From JBBTSB01 sp964355775 (GTDB lineage: Bacteria > Patescibacteriota > Minisyncoccia > 2-02-FULL-40-12 > IGHO2-01-FULL-4-A), in the NCBI GenBank assembly GCA_964355775.1, contig CAYHEP010000044.1, forward strand, positions 1 through 5,450: a stretch of DNA of 5,450 bases, written 5' to 3'. Below, piece by piece: positions 1-4,885 of this stretch. The translations under genes and the position numbers were made by a program. Every line of letters starts with the position of its first letter. Positions within the stretch are counted from its first letter, which is position 1. Under the pieces are notes generated by a model, which was given only the letters and a program-made list of their open reading frames with translations, was not told where the DNA came from and searched no databases.

Positions 1-372
1 AATACACAAGCACTACACGCGTAGTCCGCTTTTTTACACTGGAAACCGATAAGCTGACAAAAAATCTCCAGCGTGCCGTGGGTTGTACGCTACTGCTCCG
101 TCATGGCAACCAGGGCAGTATCGTTGCTCGCTTTTGACGCTCCAATCCCTTCAGCGAGCATCGAGGGTGGAACGCTGTCTAAACGAAGTTAGGCAGTCGC
201 ATAGCCATACCCCATAGGAGCAAAGGCTTGCGTTGAATAGGTGTTTTTAGCACTTATGATTTTGTACATAGCTTGCCCCGAGGCGCGTGAGCGCTTTTCG
301 GGGTTGTCGAGTTGTGTACGAGCTCGGCGTGCGCTTGTTGTAAAAGTACCTCCATCAAAGCCGGTCAGACCC
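1..372 (-). ncRNA. ssrA: tmRNA (transfer-messenger RNA), 3' end outside window
   Basis: Acts with SmpB to free stalled ribosomes: alanyl-tmRNA enters the empty A site, its short reading frame replaces the broken mRNA, and the product gets a degradation tag. Seen on the minus strand: a tRNA-like 5' end GGGTCTGACCGGCTTTGATGG at 372; helix H2 pairing 338-327 with 20-6 (ACAAGCGCACGC with GCGTGT-AGT-GCTTGT); a hairpin at 303-276 before the tag; resume codon GCT at 251 after CATAAGT; tag stop TAA at 191-189; and three pseudoknot-like modules after the tag. These are stems 175-164/150-137 crossed by 159-153/132-126; 119-115/96-92 crossed by 111-107/85-81; and 74-68/42-36 crossed by an A/T stem 64-59/35-30. 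The sequence at 30-1 resembles the H2 region just before the T arm, so only the T arm, acceptor 3' strand and CCA should be missing. It lies directly downstream of smpB, its partner gene. Call is very likely; the exact 5' end is inferred. Confidence 0.93.
189..251 (-). other. tmRNA tag-peptide reading frame (20 codons plus stop)
   Basis: This is the messenger part of tmRNA. The proposed resume codon is GCT (Ala) at 251-249, giving a tag beginning AKNTYSTQ and ending GYGYATA, stop TAA at 191-189. The resume codon is placed by the short A-rich/AGT motif just upstream (CATAAGT), comparable to the TAGTC that precedes the resume codon in E. coli, and by the GCN-AAN start. The frame is also open upstream, so the start could be a codon or more off, but the C-terminus is fixed by the stop. 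The tag is longer than the usual 8-15 residues and ends ATA instead of the common ALAA/AVAA type. Aromatic Tyr residues precede the end, as in many tags (E. coli ends NYALAA). Confidence 0.8.
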
Positions 373-388
373 ATAGTTAACAAGACGT

Positions 389-417
389 ATCATAGCAAAT
401 TTTCTTACCTTTGTAAA
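389..417 (-). promoter_or_regulatory. ssrA promoter (TTTACA-17-TATGAT, extended -10)
   Basis: On the minus strand, -35 TTTACA (417-412) is followed after 17 bp by -10 TATGAT (394-389), with TGC directly before it (397-395), i.e. a TGn extended -10. Transcription should start near 382-380, about 8-10 nt before the mature tmRNA 5' end at 372, which leaves a short leader for RNase P to remove. The -35 lies inside the last codons of smpB (stop 407-405), so tmRNA can be made independently of the upstream operon. Confidence 0.7.
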
Positions 418-869
418 GCCCTAGCCATATCGCGTTTTACGTTTCTTTTTTTTATGGTTTCGCGTTTGTCGTATTTCTTTTTGCCACGGGCGATGCCGAG
501 GTTGAGTTTGAGGAGACCGTGGGCGTCAAAAATCTTGAGGGGGACGAGCGTCAGTCCGCGCTCGTCGGCTTTGCCGACAAGATACTTGAGTTCCGATTTT
601 TTCAAAAGCAACTTGCGCGTGCGCTGATCGTCGTAGTCTTTCGGCACGTTGCCCGGCTGATAGGGCGCGATGGTAGCGCCGACCAAGTACGCTTCATTAT
701 TCCCGCCACCGGGCCGGCGGGCAGGAAAAATTTTCACGTAACTGCCTTTGATAGAGATCTTGCCGGTGCGGATGGACTTTACTTCAGGTCCTGACAAAAC
801 CAGCCCCGCCGTGAAAGTTTCGAGGATTTCATAGTCAAAACGGACTTTATCGTTAGAGATCGGCTGCAT
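405..869 (-). CDS. smpB: SsrA-binding protein SmpB
   Basis: Cytoplasmic RNA-binding partner of tmRNA; it mimics the codon-anticodon arm and places tmRNA in the stalled ribosome. The 154-residue product has the normal family length and all main blocks: FDYEILE (11-17), GPEVKSIR (27-34) with the conserved Glu, SYVKI (43-47), QPGN (71-74), RKLLL (85-89), GLTLVPLKIF (105-114) and GIARGKKKYDKRETIKKR (125-142). The basic tail that enters the empty mRNA channel is present. ATG at 869 gives the usual short lead before FDYEI; no Shine-Dalgarno motif precedes it, and the start lies 17 nt inside the upstream membrane-protein gene, so translation is probably coupled. Its stop is 32 nt before ssrA, whose promoter overlaps this gene's end. 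Identification is secure. Confidence 0.97.
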   Translation of the reverse strand: MQPISNDKVRFDYEILETFTAGLVLSGPEVKSIRTGKISIKGSYVKIFPARRPGGGNNEAYLVGATIAPYQPGNVPKDYDDQRTRKLLLKKSELKYLVGKADERGLTLVPLKIFDAHGLLKLNLGIARGKKKYDKRETIKKRNVKRDMARALQR

Positions 870-1245
870 CGATGATTTTTTTGATCGCCGTGAGCTGTTT
901 TTTCATGGATTCTATATCTTTGTCGATATGGTAGAGCTCGATTTCTTCTTTTTGGATTTCCGTTTCGGTTTTTTCGTCAATTCGCTTTTCTTGGCGCAAA
1001 CCTGACAAAATGATCTGTTCTCCGATAAAAAACGATACAAACGTCCCCGTGAGCATTAAAATGATGACACTGATGATCAATGATGCCAGAGGAGAAAGAT
1101 AAATTCCTGCTATATCCCACACGCCCCGCCAAAAGAGAACTACGCCAATGCCTCCGATGAACGCATAGAGAGTCGGATACCGACTCAAGCGGTGGCGGAT
1201 CTTGTCCTCGAGCTTGTCAAAAAAATTGATGATATGTTTTATCAT
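853..1245 (-). CDS. Small membrane protein, two TM helices plus coiled-coil tail (function unknown)
   Basis: I do not recognise a characterised family. The 130-residue product has a short basic, amphipathic N-terminus (1-24), two hydrophobic stretches likely to span the membrane (about 25-49 and 52-77) with a FWRGVWDIAG segment at 38-47 ending the first, and a highly charged helical tail (about 84-125, EKRIDEKTETEIQKEEIELY... type) that should form a coiled coil. With this topology both ends would lie on the same side, probably the cytoplasm. The ATG at 1245 overlaps the protease stop as ATGA, and the 3' end overlaps smpB by 17 nt, so it is translationally coupled on both sides and belongs to the htrA-smpB operon. 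By position it could anchor or scaffold a partner; that is inference only. Confidence 0.85.
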   Translation of the reverse strand: MIKHIINFFDKLEDKIRHRLSRYPTLYAFIGGIGVVLFWRGVWDIAGIYLSPLASLIISVIILMLTGTFVSFFIGEQIILSGLRQEKRIDEKTETEIQKEEIELYHIDKDIESMKKQLTAIKKIIDAADL

Positions 1246-2300
1246 GTGCGTTCTTCAAGTTTGATTTGCGTTGTTAATTTAGTATCTCCTCGAAGTACAT
1301 AAAGAGTGAGCTTGTCTCCAACCTGCGCCGCTTCCACCAAGTCCGCGAGCTCGCGCTGTTCGGTGAGCCGGATGCCGTTGATCTCCAAAACGATATCATT
1401 TTCTTTGACACCGCCCTTGTCGGCCGGGGAGTCTTTGACCACCGCTTGCGAGTTGGGGATGTGGTCTTTGACGACCAGTGCGCCGTAATCTACGGGCAGA
1501 GCGTATTTTTCCTGCAAATCCTTGTTGAGCATTATGTAGCGCAGGCCTATGTAGGGGCGGATGATGCGTCCAAACTTTGAAAGCTCCTCGAGATCCGTCT
1601 TTGCCCAGTTGATCGGGAGCGCGAAGCCGATGTTTTGGGCTCCAAAGATTACGGCGGTGTTTATGCCGATTACTTCTCCATCAAGATTGACCAGTGGTCC
1701 GCCGGAATTGCCTTGGTTGATCGCGACATCGGTCTGGATGACATGGCGGAGGTTTTCTATCATTCCGCCTGTGCCCAGCGCTGCCGAAATCTTACGCCCG
1801 AGCCCCGAAATGATACCCTTTGATACCGTATTGCTAAACAATCCCAGCGCATTGCCAATAGCAATCGCCGTTTGCCCAAGCTCCACGTGGTCCGAATCAC
1901 CAAGCGTGAGTGTCGGCAAGTCTTTTGCTTCAATCTTGAGTACGGCGACGTCATTGATGGGATCGCGCGTCAACACTTTTGCTGGGTATTCCTTTTCGTC
2001 ATTGGCGACCACCGTGTATTCGGCGTCGGTTTCATAGACGACGTGCTTGTTGGTCAAAATCATGCCATCGGCGCTGACGATAAATCCAGACCCTCCGCCG
2101 ATTTTTGTCTTGTGGTTGCCCATGTTTTCAATCGGCACATGATTGCCCAGCGATTCATCAGGGATTGGCAGTGGTTTTTTTTGAGTCGGATCAAGAGCAA
2201 TCTTTGCCGGCTCCTGCATCATTTTCGAAATCACAACACTGACCACCGCCGGCGCGACTTTTTTTACGGTTGCGATCGTTTGTTTCTCAAGGTCATTCAT
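1242..2300 (-). CDS. HtrA/Deg-type trypsin-like serine protease with one C-terminal PDZ domain
   Basis: Family S1C endopeptidase of protein quality control. The 352-residue product shows a chymotrypsin-fold domain (about 10-245) with the full triad: His86 in TNKHVV, Asp117 in NDVAVL and Ser199 in GNSGGPL. One PDZ domain follows (about 248-345), with carboxylate-binding loop YIGL (250-253) and the late NDIVLEING block (301-309). A polar spacer at 27-66 stands where Deg proteases carry the LA loop. Unlike typical HtrA/DegP there is no signal peptide or membrane anchor. The frame is open upstream to a stop at 2363-2361 but offers no ATG/GTG/TTG start and no hydrophobic stretch, so the enzyme appears cytoplasmic or is recruited by another protein. 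The adjacent gene starts in its stop codon (ATGA). No Shine-Dalgarno site precedes the ATG, which directly abuts a 13-nt repeat arm. Confidence 0.94.
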   Translation of the reverse strand: MNDLEKQTIATVKKVAPAVVSVVISKMMQEPAKIALDPTQKKPLPIPDESLGNHVPIENMGNHKTKIGGGSGFIVSADGMILTNKHVVYETDAEYTVVANDEKEYPAKVLTRDPINDVAVLKIEAKDLPTLTLGDSDHVELGQTAIAIGNALGLFSNTVSKGIISGLGRKISAALGTGGMIENLRHVIQTDVAINQGNSGGPLVNLDGEVIGINTAVIFGAQNIGFALPINWAKTDLEELSKFGRIIRPYIGLRYIMLNKDLQEKYALPVDYGALVVKDHIPNSQAVVKDSPADKGGVKENDIVLEINGIRLTEQRELADLVEAAQVGDKLTLYVLRGDTKLTTQIKLEERT

Positions 2301-2409
2301 CCCGTTAGAGGCAGTAACAACTTCGAATTGGATTGAACGTTGATACTGTGTTATTTTAATCTAAGACAACTTATTGCTACGGACCCGCTAGGGTTGCCTC
2401 TAACGGGAT
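2299..2409. repeat. 15-bp exact inverted repeat in the htrA/argS divergent intergenic region
   Basis: The left arm (2299-2313, ATCCCGTTAGAGGCA) is the exact reverse complement of the right arm (2395-2409). The 81 bp between contain no gene. Each arm sits at the start of a divergent gene: the left arm includes two bases of the htrA start codon, and the right arm ends 19 nt before argS. Both genes are thus preceded by TGCCTCTAACGGGAT in their own reading direction. It may be an operator pair, a dispersed CPR repeat, or a hairpin-forming element in either mRNA leader; the sequence alone does not decide. Confidence 0.85.
2384..2407. repeat. Compact hairpin CCCGCTAGGG-TTGC-CTCTAACGGG
   Basis: Arms 2384-2393 and 2398-2407 pair at 9 of 10 positions (one G-T wobble, one C/A mismatch) with a 4-nt loop. 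Its right arm is the same sequence as the right arm of the longer inverted repeat, so there are three copies of one 10-mer (CCCGYTAGRG) in about 110 bp. No T-tract follows on the plus strand, so it is not a normal terminator. It lies in the presumed argS leader. Confidence 0.8.
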
Positions 2410-2428
2410 TCATGGTAAAAATAATAGC

Positions 2429-3970
2429 ATGATCAAGCAAACAATCCAACAACTCACCGGTGCAGAAGTCCAAAAACCAAAATCCGACTTTGGCGATTAT
2501 GCCGTGTTTATCAAAGACAATGTCGCAGAAGTCTTTGAAAAGCTCAAAATCCAAATTCCAAATGTCAAAGAGATCGAACGCATAGAAATCAAAGGCCAGT
2601 ATATCAATTTCTTTTTGAGTAAAGCGTTTTTGCAATCCGAGCTTGCCCGCATTGCTAATAGTCAATGGTCTATAGTCGATAGTCAATTAGCGGGTCGCAC
2701 AGTAATAGTAGAATACACTGATCCAAATCCCTTTAAACTTTTCCATATTGGCCACATGATGAGCAATGCGATCGGGGAGGCTATTGCGCGGCTGTACGAG
2801 GCGAGCGGTGCAAAAGTCATCCGCGTGACGTGGCAGGGTGATGCAGGTATGCACATCGCAAAAGCAGTTTATGCCGATGGCGACTATGCCAAGGGGTCCA
2901 AGGCGTTTGATGAAGATCCCGAAGCAAAAGCCGAGATAGAAGCGATCAATAAAAAAATATATGATCGAAGCGATCCGGAGATCAACAAACGCTACGATGC
3001 GGGACGAAAAGCGAGTCTTGAGTATTTTGAAAAGCAGTACGCTCGGCTTGGCTCAAAATTTGACCGGTATTTCTTTGAAAGCGAGGAGGGACCCAAGGGA
3101 CTTGAGCTCGTGAAAGCCCATCCGGAGGTGTTTGTGGAGAGTCAGGGAGCTATAGTATTTCATGGCGAGCATACGCGGGTGTTTGTAAATTCGCAAGGTT
3201 TGCCGACGTATGAGGCCAAAGAACTGGGTTTGAACCAAGAAAAATTCAGGCTCTATCATCCCGACCTCTCTATCATAGTCACGGGCAATGAGATAAAGGA
3301 GTATTTTCAGGTGCTCATGGAGGCGATGAAACTCGTGATGCCGGACGTGGCTGCCAAAACCCGACACGTTCCGCATGGCATGTTGCGTCTTCCCACCGGC
3401 AAAATGTCATCGCGTACGGGTGATGTGATTACTGCGGATGATTTTATTGAAAAAGTAAAAGAAAAAACAAAAAGCGAGGAGGTGGCGATCGGTGCCATCA
3501 AGTACGCTATTTTGAAACAGGGGATAGGCAATGACGTGATCTTTGATCGGGAAAAAGCGGTCGCCGTGCATGGGGATTCTGGAGTGTATTTGCAGTATAC
3601 GTATGCTCGGCTTACAAGCATTCTCAATAACCCCTCCGCTCCTCCCCTTCAAGTTGAGGGGAGCCTGCCTGCCGGCAGGCAGGGTCGGGTAGGGTTGCTG
3701 AATGAGCAAACTGAACTAAATATAATAAAGCATTTGATGGAATTTCCTGATACAGTCCGCGAAGCGACCGAGCGTATTGCGCCCAACATCGTTGCTTTGT
3801 ACTTGTATGAACTTGCCAACAAAGCCAACCGCTTCTATGAGGAAGTGAGAATTCTCGATGACATCGACGAAGACCGCAAACAAGCCCGTCTGGTGCTGGT
3901 AAAAACTACCGCCGATGTTTTGAAACGCGGTCTAGCCTTGCTTGGCATTGCGACCCCGGAGAAGATTTGA
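2429..3970 (+). CDS. argS: Arginyl-tRNA synthetase (class Ia)
   Basis: Charges tRNA-Arg with arginine using ATP. The 513-residue protein has a reduced N-terminal Add-1 domain (about 1-85, with SDFGDYAVFI at 19-28), the Rossmann catalytic core opening with VEYTDPNPFKLFHIGHM (HIGH at 106-109), WQGDAGMHIAK (135-145), LPTYEAKELG (258-267), the KMSKS loop as GKMSSR (324-329), YLQYTYARL (387-395) and the anticodon-binding helical domain with the ELANKANRFYEE motif (461-472), ending LLGIATPEKI. It is shorter than the common 550-580 residues, mostly at the N-terminus. Two repeat-derived stretches are unusual: residues 77-86 from heptamer repeats, and about 401-422 from a palindromic insertion; both sit in likely linkers, so the enzyme should remain active. 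Start ATG 2429 has no Shine-Dalgarno site. A toxin-antitoxin pair follows 12 nt after its TGA stop. Confidence 0.97.
   Translation: MIKQTIQQLTGAEVQKPKSDFGDYAVFIKDNVAEVFEKLKIQIPNVKEIERIEIKGQYINFFLSKAFLQSELARIANSQWSIVDSQLAGRTVIVEYTDPNPFKLFHIGHMMSNAIGEAIARLYEASGAKVIRVTWQGDAGMHIAKAVYADGDYAKGSKAFDEDPEAKAEIEAINKKIYDRSDPEINKRYDAGRKASLEYFEKQYARLGSKFDRYFFESEEGPKGLELVKAHPEVFVESQGAIVFHGEHTRVFVNSQGLPTYEAKELGLNQEKFRLYHPDLSIIVTGNEIKEYFQVLMEAMKLVMPDVAAKTRHVPHGMLRLPTGKMSSRTGDVITADDFIEKVKEKTKSEEVAIGAIKYAILKQGIGNDVIFDREKAVAVHGDSGVYLQYTYARLTSILNNPSAPPLQVEGSLPAGRQGRVGLLNEQTELNIIKHLMEFPDTVREATERIAPNIVALYLYELANKANRFYEEVRILDDIDEDRKQARLVLVKTTADVLKRGLALLGIATPEKI
2658..2685 (+). repeat. Degenerate 7-bp tandem repeat inside argS (ATAGTCA unit)
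   Basis: Four consecutive heptamers read ATAGTCA, ATGGTCT, ATAGTCG and ATAGTCA; ATTGCTA at 2651 may be a fifth, decayed unit. The unit length is not a multiple of three, so each unit is read in a different frame, giving NSQWSIVDSQ (residues 77-86) between the Add-1 domain and the catalytic core. Short tandem heptamers of this sort are known in other bacteria, e.g. cyanobacterial STRR repeats; membership in a CPR-wide family is my inference. Confidence 0.7.
3629..3697 (+). repeat. Composite palindromic element inserted in frame in argS
   Basis: Two hairpins lie side by side: 3642-3649/3656-3663 (CTCCCCTT with GGAGGGGAG-type arm GAGGGGAG, 8 pairs including a G-T, loop of 6) and a perfect 20-bp palindrome at 3664-3683 (CCTGCCTGCC/GGCAGGCAGG). 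They are flanked by imperfect outer arms AACCCCTCCGC (3629-3639) and GTCGGGTAGGGTT (3684-3696). The block of about 69 nt equals 23 codons and keeps the frame, encoding NPSAPPLQVEG then SLPAGRQGRVG between the conserved YARLTSIL helix and the anticodon-binding helices. The GC-rich, proline/glycine-rich translation contrasts with the surrounding protein. I read it as an insertion like the protein-coding palindromic elements described in Rickettsia. The exact borders are uncertain. Confidence 0.85.
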
Positions 3971-3982
3971 TAGGATATCATC

Positions 3983-4282
3983 ATGGAACTGCACCAAACG
4001 GCAACTGCCGGGACAAGTAAACAGGTGATCGTACCGCGCAAACTCTACAATGAGCTTGGTCTTCGGCGCGGGGAATATCTCAAGGTTGAGCGACATGGGC
4101 GTGAATTGAGACTGACGCCGGAGGACAAAGAGCGCGAAGAGATTTTGGTCATTGTTGCCCAAGGTAGAGCCGACTACAAGGCGGGAAAAACCCACGGACC
4201 GTTTGAGACTGCTGAAGAGGCAATAGCATTCCTGCATGCCTCTGTAAAAAACTCCAATAAAAAGACACGCAAAAAATCGTAA
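3983..4282 (+). CDS. AbrB/MazE-type antitoxin of a type II toxin-antitoxin pair
   Basis: Likely binds and neutralises the downstream toxin and represses its own transcription by binding DNA as a dimer. The 99-residue protein has a swapped-hairpin AbrB domain at 9-45: SKQVIVPRKLYNELGLRRGEY then LKVERHGRELRLTP, matching the family pattern of strand, IP/VP turn, LG-hydrophobic-x-x-G turn and strand. Residues 50-90, including GPFETAEEAIAFLH (72-85), are helical and probably wrap the toxin; the end is strongly basic (KKTRKKS). AGGA at 3972-3975, 7 nt before the ATG, is the only clear Shine-Dalgarno motif before a gene in this window. It starts 12 nt after argS and ends directly at the toxin ATG. 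I see no separate promoter, so read-through from argS is likely. Confidence 0.86.
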   Translation: MELHQTATAGTSKQVIVPRKLYNELGLRRGEYLKVERHGRELRLTPEDKEREEILVIVAQGRADYKAGKTHGPFETAEEAIAFLHASVKNSNKKTRKKS

Positions 4283-4528
4283 ATGCGGATACGTCTAACG
4301 GAAAAAGCTACGAACAATTACAAAAATGCTCCTTTGGCGGTGCAAAAAGCTCTTGATAAATGCTTGGTATTCCTTCGGCAAAACCTCCGCCATCCCTCTC
4401 TCCACGCTAAGAAGTACGATGAGTCTAGTGGTCTTTGGCAAGCCCGCGTCACCAAGGGGTGGCGTTTTTATTTCACGATCGAGGGAGATACCTATCTACT
4501 TCACGATATTCGACTTCATCCAAAATAG
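4283..4528 (+). CDS. RelE/ParE-superfamily toxin (putative ribosome-dependent mRNA interferase)
   Basis: The 81-residue protein has the order expected of RelE-like toxins: two N-terminal helices (about 8-36), then a beta sheet with HPSLHAKKYDESSGLWQARV (37-56), KGWRFYFTI (58-66) and YLLHDIRLHPK (71-81). Candidate active residues are Lys43/Lys44, Arg55, Arg61 and His79, by analogy with RelE/YoeB-type nucleases. The family usually cuts mRNA in the ribosomal A site; a non-toxic or gyrase-type (ParE) role is not excluded. The ATG immediately follows the antitoxin TAA with no gap, so translation is probably coupled; there is no separate Shine-Dalgarno site. AbrB-fold antitoxin with RelE-fold toxin has a precedent in PrlF-YhaV. 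The last 33 nt overlap the convergent membrane-protein gene. Confidence 0.86.
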   Translation: MRIRLTEKATNNYKNAPLAVQKALDKCLVFLRQNLRHPSLHAKKYDESSGLWQARVTKGWRFYFTIEGDTYLLHDIRLHPK

Positions 4529-4879
4529 CCCAGCCATGATCCCTCCCAGCGTATCCATGAGGAGGTCTTGTATGGTGTCGACAAGATCGCCTTGGAGAGG
4601 TACGCCGAAAAGCTGTCCGATGGCGTACTCGTGAAACTCCCACAGGACTCCGACGGCCATCACGATGGCAAGAATACAAAAGAAGCGCAACGGTTGCGGG
4701 AGTTTGGCAAATTCGTTACGATAGTAGGACGTGGCTAGGAGCCCTATAAAGAGCCCGCCAAGGATGTGAAAGTAGTGGTTGCCTGTATCAAAGTACCATT
4801 GGCCACCCCAATATCCCCCCGTATAGCCCAACACAAAGAGCACGCAGAGTATCAAAAAGATTGTTTTGGTTCGAGGCAT
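4496..4879 (-). CDS. Four-helix integral membrane protein, YjdF/DUF2238- or VanZ-like
   Basis: The 127-residue protein has four hydrophobic segments at about 6-26, 35-52, 63-85 and 107-121. Polar residues lie inside or next to them: NHYFHILGG (34-42), LWEFHEY (79-85) and LQGDLVDTIQDLLMDTLGG (95-113). This arrangement of His, a Glu-x-x-Glu pair, then GD-x-x-DT-x-x-D-x-x-x-D before the last helix resembles YjdF/DUF2238 membrane proteins, and more loosely VanZ-like proteins; function is not known. ATG at 4879 is chosen because it starts right before the first helix after a short basic lead (MPRTK). No Shine-Dalgarno site is present, and a -10-like TATACT ends 6 nt before the ATG, suggesting leaderless mRNA. 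The 3' end overlaps the toxin gene tail-to-tail by 33 nt. Confidence 0.85.
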   Translation of the reverse strand: MPRTKTIFLILCVLFVLGYTGGYWGGQWYFDTGNHYFHILGGLFIGLLATSYYRNEFAKLPQPLRFFCILAIVMAVGVLWEFHEYAIGQLFGVPLQGDLVDTIQDLLMDTLGGIMAGLFWMKSNIVK

Positions 4880-4885
4880 TAGAGA

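Noticed and set aside
241..627. Plus-strand 128-codon open frame across tmRNA and smpB
   Set aside because: It lies antisense to two well-identified genes, has no family resemblance and an arginine/serine-rich shadow composition.
1561..2037. Long plus-strand open frames opposite the protease gene (also 1872-2336)
   Set aside because: They are antisense to a protease with full catalytic motifs and show no recognisable domain.
2333..2360. Possible argS promoter TTGAAC-16-TTTAAT
   Set aside because: The -35 matches only 4 of 6 and several equally weak combinations exist in this AT-rich stretch; not strong enough to list.
2340..2380. Possible htrA promoter on the minus strand (TTGTCT, 18 bp, TATCAA)
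   Set aside because: Both hexamers match only 4 of 6; no better candidate was found, so the htrA promoter is left unassigned.
2351..2686. Minus-strand 111-codon frame starting MTIDYRPLTIS
   Set aside because: Its start is the complement of the heptamer repeat, and the rest is antisense to the conserved argS N-terminus.
3664..3683. Perfect palindrome as a transcription terminator or restriction/att site
   Set aside because: It is inside the argS coding frame with no T-tract and no recombinase gene nearby; a coding repeat insertion explains it better.
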